Assembly: GCF_003284725.1 (NCBI RefSeq)
Contig: NZ_PGTO01000009.1
Location: 1-64,000 of the forward strand
Length of the DNA: 64,000 bases
Direction of reading: 5' to 3'
DNA from: Paramagnetospirillum kuznetsovii
GTDB lineage: Bacteria; Pseudomonadota; Alphaproteobacteria; Rhodospirillales; Magnetospirillaceae
The position numbers and the translations under genes are program-made. Below, in pieces: positions 33,860 through 42,097 of this stretch; positions within the stretch are counted from its first letter, which is position 1; every line of letters starts with the position of its first letter. The notes beneath the pieces were generated by a model, which made no database searches, was not told the DNA's origin, and worked only from the letters and a program-made list of their open reading frames with translations.

Positions 33860-33861
33860 TC
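33843..33861. promoter_or_regulatory. Candidate BigR-type operator
   Basis: GATTCAATATATTTCAATC is an imperfect AT-rich palindrome (outer arms GATT/AATC, inner ATATATT-like core). It resembles the AT-rich imperfect palindromes bound by BigR proteins and overlaps the promoter of the repressor gene, as expected for autorepression. Confidence 0.5.
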
Positions 33862-33951
33862 TTATCACACCGCTCTGATGGTGTTTATGGGGCCGGCGCT
33901 CCGCATAACACTAAAAACGGTGTTGAATTTGACATTTGCCAAGCGGCCATC

Positions 33952-33980
33952 CCGGGCGACTCCATGAAGGACTCGCCCGG
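33952..33980 (-). terminator. Hairpin after dxs
   Basis: CCGGGCGA (33952-33959) pairs exactly with TCGCCCGG (33973-33980), 10 bases downstream of the dxs stop on the minus strand. No T-run follows, so termination is only likely. Confidence 0.45.
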
Positions 33981-33989
33981 ATCGACGGT

Positions 33990-35918
33990 TCAGGCCAGGG
34001 CGACCTTTCGCTTTTCCCCAAGCGCTTCCAGGGCCTTGCCGACGATTCCCGACGCGTTCAGGCCGATCTTCTCGTACTGGATGTTCGGGGTGTCGTGTTC
34101 GACGTAATAGTCGGGCAGGGCGATGGGACGAACCCGCAGGCCGCCATCCAGCGCGCCCTTGGACGCCAGGAAGTGCAGCACATGGCTGCCGAAACCGCCC
34201 ACCGAACCTTCCTCCACCGTCAACAGCACGTCGTGCTCGCGGGCCAGGCGCAGGATCATATCCTCGTCCAGCGGCTTCATGAAGCGGGCATCGGCCACGG
34301 TCGGGTTCACGCCGTGATTGGCCAGTTCGTCGGCGGCCTTCAGGCATTCCGACAGGCGGGTTCCCAGCGACAGGATGGCGACGCGACTGCCTTCGCGGAT
34401 GATGCGGCCCTTGCCGATGGGCATGACGGTGCCGCGTTCGGGCAGTTCCACGCCCACGCCCTCGCCGCGCGGATAGCGGAAGGCGGAGGGACGGTCGTCG
34501 ATGGTCACGGCGGTGGCCACCGCATGCATCAGTTCCGCCTCGTCGGACGGGCACATGATGACGATCTCGGGCAGGCAGCCGAGGAAGGCCATGTCATAGG
34601 CACCGGCATGGGTGGCGCCGTCGGCACCCACCAGACCAGCGCGGTCGATGGCGAAGCGCACCGGCAGCCGTTGCAGGCTGACGTCGTGCTGCACCTGATC
34701 ATAGGCGCGTTGCAGGAACGAGGAATAGATGGCGCAGAACGGCTTGAAGCCCTCGCAGGCCAGACCGGCGGAGAAGGTCACCGCGTGCTGTTCGGCGATG
34801 CCCACGTCGAAGCAGCGCGCGGGGAAGCGGTCGCCGAACTTGTCCAGGCCGGTTCCGGCCGGCATGGCGGCGGTGATGGCGACGATGCGGTCGTCATGCT
34901 CGGCCTCGGCCAGCAATGCCTTGGAGAACACCGAGGTATAGCTGGGCGCATTGGCCTTGGGCTTGTCCAACTGGCCGGTCAGGACGTCGAACTTGCCGAC
35001 GCCGTGATACTTGTCGGCGGCGGCCTCGGCCGGCGGATAGCCACGGCCCTTCTTGGTCACCACATGGATCAGGACTGGCTTGGTGTCCTCGGAATCGCGG
35101 ACGTTCTTCAAGACCGGCAGCAAATGCTCGAAATTGTGGCCGTCGATGGGACCGACGTAATAGAACCCCATTTCCTCGAACAAGGTACCGCCGCCCGATA
35201 CCATGCCACGGGCGTATTCCTCGACGCGGCCGACGGCGCGTTCCAGCGGCGGCGGCAGCAGATGGGCGAGATCCTTGGCGAGGTGGCGGATGGAGTGATA
35301 GGAGGGCGACGACAGCAGGCGCGACAGATAGGCGCTCATGGCGCCCACCGGCGGGGCGATGGACATGTCGTTGTCATTGAGGATGACCACGAGGCGCGAT
35401 CCCAGCGCCCCTGCGTTGTTCATGGCCTCATAGGCTTGACCGGCGCTCATGGCGCCGTCGCCGATGACGGCAATGACGTTGAAGTTGTCGCCCTTCAGGT
35501 CGCGCCCCGCCGCCATGCCCAGGCTGGCGGAAATGGAGGTGGAGCTGTGGCCCGCGCCAAAAGGATCGTATTCGCTTTCCGAACGCCTTGTGAATCCGGA
35601 CAGCCCCGCGCCCTGGCGCATGGTCGTCATGCGGTCCTTGCGGCCGGTCAGGATCTTGTGGGGATAAGCCTGATGACCCACGTCCCAGATCAGCTTGTCA
35701 CGCGGGGTGTCGAAGACATGGTGCAGCGCCACGGTCAACTCGGCCACGCCAAGACCGGCGCCGAGATGGCCGCCGGTGAACGATACGGACTGGATCATGG
35801 CCTGACGCACTTCGTGGGTCAGTTGCTCCAGCTCTTCAATGGAAAAGCCGCGGATATCCGCCGGAGTGGTAACGCGGTCCAGCAGGCTGGCCTTGGGCTT
35901 TGACGGGGAACGGGTCAT
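33990..35918 (-). CDS. dxs: 1-deoxy-D-xylulose-5-phosphate synthase
   Basis: 642 residues, normal length. It makes DXP from pyruvate and glyceraldehyde 3-phosphate with thiamine diphosphate, the first step of the MEP isoprenoid pathway. ThDP motif [31 protein letters not shown]; transketolase middle domain with [14 protein letters not shown] and [15 protein letters not shown]. The ATG at 35918 (MTRSPSKPK) lies 13 bases after the ispA stop with AAGG overlapping that stop; a start at 35954 would overlap ispA. It is last in the HDAC-like/xseB/ispA/dxs gene row. Confidence 0.96.
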   Translation of the reverse strand: MTRSPSKPKASLLDRVTTPADIRGFSIEELEQLTHEVRQAMIQSVSFTGGHLGAGLGVAELTVALHHVFDTPRDKLIWDVGHQAYPHKILTGRKDRMTTMRQGAGLSGFTRRSESEYDPFGAGHSSTSISASLGMAAGRDLKGDNFNVIAVIGDGAMSAGQAYEAMNNAGALGSRLVVILNDNDMSIAPPVGAMSAYLSRLLSSPSYHSIRHLAKDLAHLLPPPLERAVGRVEEYARGMVSGGGTLFEEMGFYYVGPIDGHNFEHLLPVLKNVRDSEDTKPVLIHVVTKKGRGYPPAEAAADKYHGVGKFDVLTGQLDKPKANAPSYTSVFSKALLAEAEHDDRIVAITAAMPAGTGLDKFGDRFPARCFDVGIAEQHAVTFSAGLACEGFKPFCAIYSSFLQRAYDQVQHDVSLQRLPVRFAIDRAGLVGADGATHAGAYDMAFLGCLPEIVIMCPSDEAELMHAVATAVTIDDRPSAFRYPRGEGVGVELPERGTVMPIGKGRIIREGSRVAILSLGTRLSECLKAADELANHGVNPTVADARFMKPLDEDMILRLAREHDVLLTVEEGSVGGFGSHVLHFLASKGALDGGLRVRPIALPDYYVEHDTPNIQYEKIGLNASGIVGKALEALGEKRKVALA

Positions 35919-35931
35919 GGAATCTGATGCC

Positions 35932-36861
35932 TTACGAACGGCGTTGGACGACATAGCGGGCGACGTCCCGCATCAAGTCCGCCTTGTCGCCAAAGGGGTC
36001 GAGGTGTCGGCAGGCCTGTTCGGCCAGCATGTCGGCCTGGGCGCGGGCGCGTTCCAGACCCAGCAGGGAAACGAAGGTGGCCTTGCCGGCGTCGGCGTCC
36101 TTTTGGACCGCCTTGCCCACCTCGGCCGCGTCGCCTTCAACATCCAAGATGTCGTCGGCGATCTGGAAGGCCAGGCCCAGGTCATGGGCGTAATTGCGAA
36201 GCGCGAGGCGCAGCTCGCCGTGGGCCTTGCCCATGACGGCGCCCGCCTCGCAGGAGAACGAGAACAGACGGCCGGTCTTCAACTGCTGCAACCGGGTGAT
36301 GCCGGCCACGTCCAGGTCCAGGGTGTGGGCCTGCAGATCGATCATCTGGCCGCCGACCATGCCCTGGCCGCCCGATGCGTGGGCCAGATCGGCCACCAGC
36401 TCGCAGCGCACCAGCGGATCGGCATGGGTGGCCGGATTGGCCAGCACCTCGAACGCCTTGGTCAGCAGGGCGTCGCCCGCCAGCAGGGCGGTGGCCTCGT
36501 CGAACTTCTTGTGGCAGGTGGGACGGCCGCGACGCAGGTCGTCATCGTCCATGCAGGGCAGGTCGTCGTGAACCAGCGAATAGCAATGGACCATCTCGAT
36601 GGCGCAGGCGACACGGAGCGCGGCGGCTTCGGCCACGTTGAACAGGCTGGCCGACTGCATCACCAGGAAGGGACGCAACCGCTTGCCGCCGTCCAGGCTG
36701 GAATAGCGCATGGCTTCGTGAACGCGGGCATCGGGGCTGTCGGACACCGGTAGCAGGCGGTCAAGCTCGGCATTGACCTGTTGGCTGGTAACGGTCAGAG
36801 CGTCGGAAAGGCGAGGAGTCAGCGGAGAATCAGTCAAGGATTTTACTCGATTGTGGATCAC
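35932..36861 (-). CDS. ispA: Polyprenyl (farnesyl/geranylgeranyl) diphosphate synthase
   Basis: 309 residues. First Asp-rich motif [19 protein letters not shown] and second [11 protein letters not shown] bind Mg-diphosphate; GGKRLRPFL is at the N-terminus. It condenses IPP with allylic diphosphates to FPP or GGPP. It uses products of the pathway begun by dxs next door. The start is a GTG that overlaps the stop of xseB (GTGA), so the two are translationally coupled. Confidence 0.94.
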   Translation of the reverse strand: MIHNRVKSLTDSPLTPRLSDALTVTSQQVNAELDRLLPVSDSPDARVHEAMRYSSLDGGKRLRPFLVMQSASLFNVAEAAALRVACAIEMVHCYSLVHDDLPCMDDDDLRRGRPTCHKKFDEATALLAGDALLTKAFEVLANPATHADPLVRCELVADLAHASGGQGMVGGQMIDLQAHTLDLDVAGITRLQQLKTGRLFSFSCEAGAVMGKAHGELRLALRNYAHDLGLAFQIADDILDVEGDAAEVGKAVQKDADAGKATFVSLLGLERARAQADMLAEQACRHLDPFGDKADLMRDVARYVVQRRS

Positions 36862-37106
36862 GTGATTTCTTCTGCGGCGGCGACCGCCACCGTTCCTTCA
36901 GGCCCCAACACGATGCGATCCACCCTGGCCCGCGCTTCCTCCAGCTTGGCGGCGCAGTGAATTTTCAACTGCGCGCCGCGCTCGTAGGCGGTGATGGCGT
37001 CGTCGAGCTTTCCGCGTCCTTCCTCCAGTTGGCGCACGATGCGATCCAACTCGGTCAAGGCGTCCTCGAAGCTCAAGGCGACGATATCAGGCGGCAGCTC
37101 TGCCAT
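36858..37106 (-). CDS. xseB: Exodeoxyribonuclease VII small subunit
   Basis: 82 residues. SFEDALTELDRIVRQLEEGRGKLDDAI and YERGAQLKIHCAAKLEEARARVDRI are characteristic of XseB, which binds the large subunit XseA to form the single-strand exonuclease. The ATG at 37106 gives the usual length. Its TGA overlaps the GTG of ispA. xseA is not in this window. Confidence 0.93.
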   Translation of the reverse strand: MAELPPDIVALSFEDALTELDRIVRQLEEGRGKLDDAITAYERGAQLKIHCAAKLEEARARVDRIVLGPEGTVAVAAAEEIT

Positions 37107-37207
37107 CAGGGTCCCGGTCACATTGTCGGAATCCGACGAAGCGCGGAAGTTTACGGTTGCGTTGCGACAATGGCAAGCGCGCATCCACACTTTCGTCGAG
37201 GAGAATG

Positions 37208-38140
37208 CTACATCCCCATCAGGGCGCGGACATGTTCGCGAACGCTGGCGGCCAAGGCCCGCAGGTCGTAGCCGCCTTCCAGCACCGACACCACTCGGTT
37301 GTCGGCGAAGTCCTCGGCGACCTTCAGCAGTTGATGGGTGATCCAGCTGAAATCGGCGGTGGTCAGGCGGAGATGGGCCAAGGGATCGGCGGCATGGGCG
37401 TCGAAACCGGCCGAGATGATCAGGAAATCCGGCTTATACTCGCGCAGGCGCGGGATCAGGATATCGGCGAAGGCGGTCCGATAGTCGGAGGAATTGGTTC
37501 CGGCGGGCAGCGGCACGTTGACCATGATGCCCTTGCCGCCGGTCTCCTCGGTGAAGCCGGTATTGGGATAGGCGTGTTCCTGATGGGTGGAGGCATACAG
37601 CATGCCTTCCTCGTCCCACAGGATATGCTGGGTGCCGTTGCCGTGGTGGACATCGAAATCGACGATGGCGACCCGCTGATAGCCGTGGACGTCGCGGGCG
37701 TGCAGGGCGCCGACGGCGGCGTTGTTGAAGAAGCAGAATCCCATGGCGCCGTCGCGCTCGGCATGGTGGCCCGGCGGCCGCACGGCGCAAAAGCAGTTGC
37801 GGGCCTGCTTCTTGGCCACCGCGTCCACCGCCGCCACCACCGCTCCGGCGGCGCGCAGCGCGGCTTCGCCGGAATAGCGGGACAAGATGGTATCGGGGTC
37901 GAGATGGTGATGGGAATCGCTGTGCGGCACCGATTCCAGCACATGGTCGATATGACTGAGCGGGTGGGCCCGCATCAATTGCTCCATGGTGACATGCGGC
38001 GCTTCCTCGCGCAGCAGCATGGAGAAATCCTCGCTCTCCAAGGCGGCGAGCGCGGCCTTGATGCGGTCTGCGCACTCCGGGTGGTAGTCCCCGGTATCGT
38101 GCTGCAGGCATACGGGATGGGTGAACAGCAGAGTTGTCAT
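37208..38140 (-). CDS. Histone-deacetylase-family (AcuC/HDAC-like) deacetylase
   Basis: 310 residues of the arginase-deacetylase fold. HPEC at the N-terminus, the catalytic His pair RPPGHHAERD, zinc ligands in DFDVHHGNGTQ and SAGFDAHAADPLA, and the late GGYD. It removes acetyl or similar acyl groups from a Lys or polyamine substrate that is unknown here. Gene order HDAC-like/xseB/ispA/dxs with tlyA divergent is common in alphaproteobacteria. The ATG at 38140 begins MTTLLFTHPVCLQHDTG. Confidence 0.92.
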   Translation of the reverse strand: MTTLLFTHPVCLQHDTGDYHPECADRIKAALAALESEDFSMLLREEAPHVTMEQLMRAHPLSHIDHVLESVPHSDSHHHLDPDTILSRYSGEAALRAAGAVVAAVDAVAKKQARNCFCAVRPPGHHAERDGAMGFCFFNNAAVGALHARDVHGYQRVAIVDFDVHHGNGTQHILWDEEGMLYASTHQEHAYPNTGFTEETGGKGIMVNVPLPAGTNSSDYRTAFADILIPRLREYKPDFLIISAGFDAHAADPLAHLRLTTADFSWITHQLLKVAEDFADNRVVSVLEGGYDLRALAASVREHVRALMGM

Positions 38141-38235
38141 TGAGGCTTCGGACGTCCCGGTACGTTATAATTTTGTTTATTGTCATTGAAGGCTGGCGCA
38201 ATTTCCATCCTTGATTTCGCAAGAGGCTATTTCCC

Positions 38236-38997
38236 ATGGCGGCCAAGATCCGGGTCGATCAGCTTTTGGTGGATCGGGGGCTGGTGGAAAGCCGCTCCCG
38301 CGCCCAGGCTTTGGTCATGGCCGGGCTCGTCTTCTCGGGCGAGCGCCGCATCGATAAGCCCGGCACCGCACTGGCCGAGGACTGCGCCCTGGACCTGAAG
38401 GGGCAGGACCATCCCTGGGTGTCGCGCGGCGGGCTGAAGCTGGTTCGGGCGCTGGAAGAGTTCGCCATCGATCCGAAAGGCCTGGTGGCGGTGGATGTGG
38501 GGGCATCCACCGGCGGCTTCACCGACGTGCTGCTGACCCACGGAGCCGCCAAGGTCTATGCCGTCGATGTCGGCCACGGGCAACTGGCCTGGAAGCTGCG
38601 CAACGATGCCAGGGTGGTGGTGATGGAACGCACCAATGCCCGCCATCTGACCGCCGGGGAGATTTCCGAGCCGGTGGACATGGTGGTGTGCGACGCCAGC
38701 TTTATCGGGCTGGAGACCGTGCTGCCCGCCGCCTTGGCCCTGGCCGGTCCCGGCGCCGTCCTGGTGGCGCTGATCAAGCCGCAATTCGAGGTGGGCAAGG
38801 GCAGGGTGGGCAAGGGCGGCGTGGTGCGCGAGCCGGAACTGCATGCCGAGGTCTGCGAGCGCATCCGCCAATGGCTGGCGTCGCGACCCGGCTGGAGCGT
38901 GGTCGGCCTGACCGAAAGCCCCATCAAGGGACCGGAGGGCAACAAGGAATTCCTCATCGTCGGTCGGTATCTGCCATGTGCTCCCGCTTCGAGCTGA
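38236..38997 (+). CDS. tlyA: TlyA-family rRNA 2'-O-methyltransferase (S4 domain)
   Basis: 253 residues. An S4 RNA-binding domain (RVDQLLVDRGLVESRSRAQALVMAG) is fused to an FtsJ/RrmJ-like methyltransferase: SRGGLKL (Lys), DVGASTGGFTDVLL (SAM site), CDASFIG (Asp), LIKPQFE (Lys, Glu). TlyA proteins methylate 2'-hydroxyls of rRNA, and were first named as haemolysins. The ATG at 38236 follows a weak site. Its last 22 bases overlap the SRAP gene. Confidence 0.93.
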   Translation: MAAKIRVDQLLVDRGLVESRSRAQALVMAGLVFSGERRIDKPGTALAEDCALDLKGQDHPWVSRGGLKLVRALEEFAIDPKGLVAVDVGASTGGFTDVLLTHGAAKVYAVDVGHGQLAWKLRNDARVVVMERTNARHLTAGEISEPVDMVVCDASFIGLETVLPAALALAGPGAVLVALIKPQFEVGKGRVGKGGVVREPELHAEVCERIRQWLASRPGWSVVGLTESPIKGPEGNKEFLIVGRYLPCAPASS

Positions 38998-39554
38998 ACG
39001 CCAACTCCCGCCAGGTGACGGCGCGGTTCAATCTGCTGGCTCCGCCGGGCATGCCCAACCGCGCCGAGACGCGTCCCACCGATTCCGCCCTGGTGATCGG
39101 GGTGGGCGGCGCCTCGCTGGCGCGCTGGGGCTTGGCGGTGGAATGGGATTCCCGGCCGCTGATCAATGCCCGCTCCGAGACATTGGCCTCGCGGCCGACC
39201 TTTCGCCGCTTGCTGGGCTGTCGGGTGCTGATTCCCGCCTCGGCCTGGTGGGAGTGGCGGGCGGAGGGAACGCGGCGGATCAAGACCAAACTGGCTCCGG
39301 CGAAATCGGGGCTGTTCGCCTTCGCGGGCCTGTTGGATGGTGAATGCTTCACCATGATTACCTGCGCCGCCCCGACCGAACTGGCGGAGGTGCACGAACG
39401 CATGCCGGTGATCCTGCCGCCCGAGGCAGAGGCGGCCTGGGTGGACCCGGCGGTGCCCTATGCCGAGATGGCGCCGTTGCTCCGCCCCATGGCGGGGCCG
39501 TTCACGATCGAGGCGGAAGCGCCACCTTCGCCGGTTCAGGGCAGCCTGTTCTAA
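38976..39554 (+). CDS. SRAP-domain (YedK/HMCES-like) abasic-site protein
   Basis: 192 residues. MCSRFELN gives the catalytic Cys as residue 2 after Met removal. NARSET (Asn), WWEWRAE (Glu) and VHERMPVILP (His) complete the SRAP active site. These proteins form a stable thiazolidine crosslink to abasic sites in single-stranded DNA. The ATG at 38976 lies within the end of tlyA in another frame, so the genes are coupled. It is shorter than E. coli YedK by about 30 residues, all in loops. Confidence 0.88.
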   Translation: MCSRFELNANSRQVTARFNLLAPPGMPNRAETRPTDSALVIGVGGASLARWGLAVEWDSRPLINARSETLASRPTFRRLLGCRVLIPASAWWEWRAEGTRRIKTKLAPAKSGLFAFAGLLDGECFTMITCAAPTELAEVHERMPVILPPEAEAAWVDPAVPYAEMAPLLRPMAGPFTIEAEAPPSPVQGSLF

Positions 39555-39647
39555 AATGCCGCCCTTCCGCCTCATTACCAAAGATTAATCGCCGGGAAAT
39601 GCTGCGGTAATCTCCAATGCGTCATTGTCTGGTCCTAGGATTGAAGA

Positions 39648-39837
39648 CGGTGTTCGGCGGAAAGTTTGCGCTCCCCGCCGCCACGGCTTCCGATCCCGGC
39701 GGACCCGAACTCCCCGCCCGACGGTGCCCGTTCGTCCCCCCCGAACCGGGCCCGACCAAATAGACGGATGCATCCCCCTGCATTCGGACACCGGAAAAAA
39801 AGGCCCCCGCGTCTCCCCCCCTGGCGCGGGGGCTTTT
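39648..39837 (+). ncRNA. Candidate structured small RNA or attenuating leader
   Basis: In the 334-base gap before the two-component genes, CGGTGTTCG (39648-39656) pairs with CGGACACCG (39785-39793), using one G-U pair, closing a domain of about 146 bases. Inside are hairpins GGCGG/CCGCC (39656-39660/39675-39679), GCCCGTTCG/CGAA-CGGGC (39726-39734/39742-39751) and GGATGCA/TGCATTC (39766-39785), with C-rich loops (CTCCCC, TCCCCCC, TCCCCC). A terminator follows at 39799-39837. No open frame is convincing. It could be a trans-acting RNA whose C-rich loops pair with Shine-Dalgarno sites, a 6S-like RNA, or the leader of the response-regulator operon. No promoter is obvious. Confidence 0.4.
39799..39837 (+). 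terminator. Intrinsic terminator upstream of the OmpR-type regulator
   Basis: GCCCCCGCG (39803-39811) and CGCGGGGGC (39825-39833) form a perfect 9-bp stem, extended by A-rich/T-rich flanks (AAAAAAAGG before, TTTT after). It is 250 bases after the SRAP gene and 52 bases before the next start codon, an odd place unless a separate RNA ends here. Confidence 0.75.
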
Positions 39838-39888
39838 CCGTTCTCCGCTTAGGCGCTAAGGTCGATCCAGGAAAGGTCGAAGGTCTCC

Positions 39889-40566
39889 ATGCGAATCCTC
39901 CTCATCGAAGACGACAGCGAAGCCGCGGCGTATATGGCCAAGGGCCTGCGGGAGGCCGGTCATGTGGTGGACCACGCCGCCACCGGCACCGACGGGCTGT
40001 TCCTGGCCACCTCCGAGCGGTGGGATGCCATGATCATCGACCGCATGCTGCCCGGTCTGGACGGGCTGGCCATCATCCAGGCCATCCGCGCCGACGGCAA
40101 TACCACGCCGGTGCTGGTCCTGTCGGCCCTGGGCAAGGTGGACGACCGGGTCCGGGGCCTGAAGGCGGGCGGCGACGACTATCTGGTCAAGCCCTATGCC
40201 TTCGCCGAATTGCTGGCCCGCATCGAGGCGTTGTCGCGCCGCGTTTCCGCCGCCCAGCCCGAGACCCGTCTCAAGGTCGAGGATCTGGAGATGGATCTGC
40301 TGGCCCGCTCGGTGGCGCGCGGCGGCCAGGCCATCGAATTGCAGCCCCGCGAATTCCGTCTGCTGGAATATCTCATGCGGCATGCGGGCCAAGTGGTCAC
40401 GCGGACCATGCTGCTGGAAAATGTTTGGGAGTATCATTTCGATCCCCAGACCAATCTGATCGACGTCCATATCTCGCGGCTGCGCCAGAAGGTGGACAAG
40501 GATTTCGAACTGCCGCTGATCCATACGGTCAGGGGCGCCGGATACACGCTTCGTGCGGCCCGCTAG
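39889..40566 (+). CDS. OmpR/PhoB-family response regulator
   Basis: 225 residues: receiver (ILLIEDDSEAAAYMAKGL; MIIDRMLPGLDG with the phospho-Asp; LVLSALG; YLVKPYAF) and winged-helix DNA-binding domain (QPREFRLLEYLMRHAGQVVTRTMLLENVW...IDVHISRLRQKVD). The type resembles regulators of metal or envelope stress. It overlaps the kinase gene by 14 bases, so both proteins are a pair. The ATG at 39889 is preceded by AAGGTCGAAGG. Confidence 0.94.
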   Translation: MRILLIEDDSEAAAYMAKGLREAGHVVDHAATGTDGLFLATSERWDAMIIDRMLPGLDGLAIIQAIRADGNTTPVLVLSALGKVDDRVRGLKAGGDDYLVKPYAFAELLARIEALSRRVSAAQPETRLKVEDLEMDLLARSVARGGQAIELQPREFRLLEYLMRHAGQVVTRTMLLENVWEYHFDPQTNLIDVHISRLRQKVDKDFELPLIHTVRGAGYTLRAAR

Positions 40567-41947
40567 CGCCAGTCTCCTCCGCACCACCACCTTCCGGCTG
40601 GCACTCAGCTATCTGGGCATCTTCACGGTATCGGCCGTCGCCTTGCTGGTGCTGGTATCGTGGAGCACCACCATGTACATCGAATGGCAGGTGCAAGAAA
40701 CCGTGGAGGCCGAGGCCAACGGCCTGTCCGAGGTCTATCGCGACCGCGATCTGGTGGGCTTGTCCGAGATCATCGGCCAGCGCATCCGCCAGGATATGGA
40801 TGGCCGCAGCACCTATCTGGTCATGGGCCTCGACGGAGTGCCGCTTGCGGGCAATCTGCGGGCATGGCCCAGCGAGGTCGGCTCGCAATTGGGATGGGTG
40901 CGCTTTCGGATCATGCCGGTGGGAGGGCTGGGGCCGGGCGCCGAGGTGCTGGCCCAATCCTATGAACTGGCCGACGGCTATCGCCTGCTGGTGGGCCGCT
41001 CGCTGGCCGATGCCAAGCGGGTCAAGTCCGCCATCAATCGGGCGCTGGGCTGGGGCTTGGCGCTGACCATCCTGCTGGGCGTGGTGGGCGGCTATTTCAC
41101 CAGCCGCCACATGCTGCAGCGAGTCGAGCAGATGAGCCGCACCGCGCGCGGCATCTTCGGCGGCGATATGAGCCAGCGCATGACCCTGTCGGGCTCCGAC
41201 GACGAGTTCGACTCGCTGGCCGAAAGTTTCAACGAGATGATGGACGAGCTGGAACGGTTGCTGGAAGGCATCCGCACCGTCTCCGACAATATCGCCCACG
41301 ACCTGCGCACCCCGCTCAACCGACTGCGCTCGCGCATCGATCTCGTCTTGCTGGGCACGCCGGATTGTGACGGCTATCGCCGGACGCTGGAAGAAACCCT
41401 GGCCGAGGCCGACAACCTGTTGGCCACCTTCAACGCCATCCTGACCATCTCGCACGCCGAATCGGCGGCCCGGCTGGAGCGCTTTCAGCCGGTGGATCTG
41501 GCCCAATTGGCGGCCGATGTGGTCGAGCTTTACGAGCCGCTGGCGGAAGAGAAAGAGGTCGTTCTCAGTTATCGCGCCGAGCCTGGACCCATGGTGAAGG
41601 GCGACCGCCATCTGCTGTTCCAGGCCATGGCCAATCTGGTGGACAATGCGGTCAAATATACGCCGCCCAAGGGTTTCGTGACAGTGGCGGTGACCGCCGC
41701 GCAGGCAGGGGGCGGGGTGGAGCTGGTGGTGGCCGATTCAGGGCCGGGTGTCCCCGAGGAGGCGCGGGAGTCGGTGCTGGAGCGCTTCGTCAGACTTGAC
41801 GCGACGCGAACCACCCCCGGCAATGGGCTGGGCCTGTCTTTGGTCAAGGCGGTGGCGCGGCTGCACGGCGCCAGCCTCGTCCTCGACGACGCCCATCCGG
41901 GCCTGGAGGTCAGGCTTAAATTCCCCATGACGACAGCTATGTCCTAA
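40553..41947 (+). CDS. Sensor histidine kinase, partner of the OmpR-type regulator
   Basis: 464 residues. Two membrane helices (LALSYLGIFTVSAVALLVLVSW near 15-37 and LALTILLGVVGGYF near 165-180) enclose a periplasmic sensor of about 125 residues. HAMP (about 185-240), HisKA (NIAHDLRTPLNRLRSRIDL) and HATPase (NAVKYT, DSGPGV, GNGLGLSLV) follow. The GTG at 40553 lies within the end of the regulator gene. The signal is unknown. Confidence 0.93.
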   Translation: MRPASASLLRTTTFRLALSYLGIFTVSAVALLVLVSWSTTMYIEWQVQETVEAEANGLSEVYRDRDLVGLSEIIGQRIRQDMDGRSTYLVMGLDGVPLAGNLRAWPSEVGSQLGWVRFRIMPVGGLGPGAEVLAQSYELADGYRLLVGRSLADAKRVKSAINRALGWGLALTILLGVVGGYFTSRHMLQRVEQMSRTARGIFGGDMSQRMTLSGSDDEFDSLAESFNEMMDELERLLEGIRTVSDNIAHDLRTPLNRLRSRIDLVLLGTPDCDGYRRTLEETLAEADNLLATFNAILTISHAESAARLERFQPVDLAQLAADVVELYEPLAEEKEVVLSYRAEPGPMVKGDRHLLFQAMANLVDNAVKYTPPKGFVTVAVTAAQAGGGVELVVADSGPGVPEEARESVLERFVRLDATRTTPGNGLGLSLVKAVARLHGASLVLDDAHPGLEVRLKFPMTTAMS

Positions 41948-41972
41948 TGCATGGGGGGAAATAGTCGAAATG

Positions 41973-41989
41973 TGACTTGGATCAAGTCA
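41973..41989. promoter_or_regulatory. Palindromic site upstream of the Cache-type kinase
   Basis: TGACTTG-GAT-CAAGTCA is a perfect palindrome with a three-base centre, in the 150-base gap before 42098. Read on the minus strand, TTGATCCAAGTCA matches the FNR/Crp-family consensus TTGAT-N4-ATCAA at 8 of 10 positions, so a Crp/Fnr protein (one is encoded at 23088) is a candidate binder. Confidence 0.35.
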
Positions 41990-42097
41990 GACTGTTGGAG
42001 TCGGCGAGATTGATCTAGTCTGCGCCGGGAAATCGGTAATTTCCATCGCGGTCCCTGGAGTGCCCTTAAACTGTCGACCGACCCGTCATCTTCTCCG

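Noticed and set aside
39648-39837. SRP RNA, tmRNA or RNase P RNA in the structured gap
   Set aside because: Size and sequence lack the conserved cores of these RNAs; only a novel or 6S-like RNA or a leader remains plausible.
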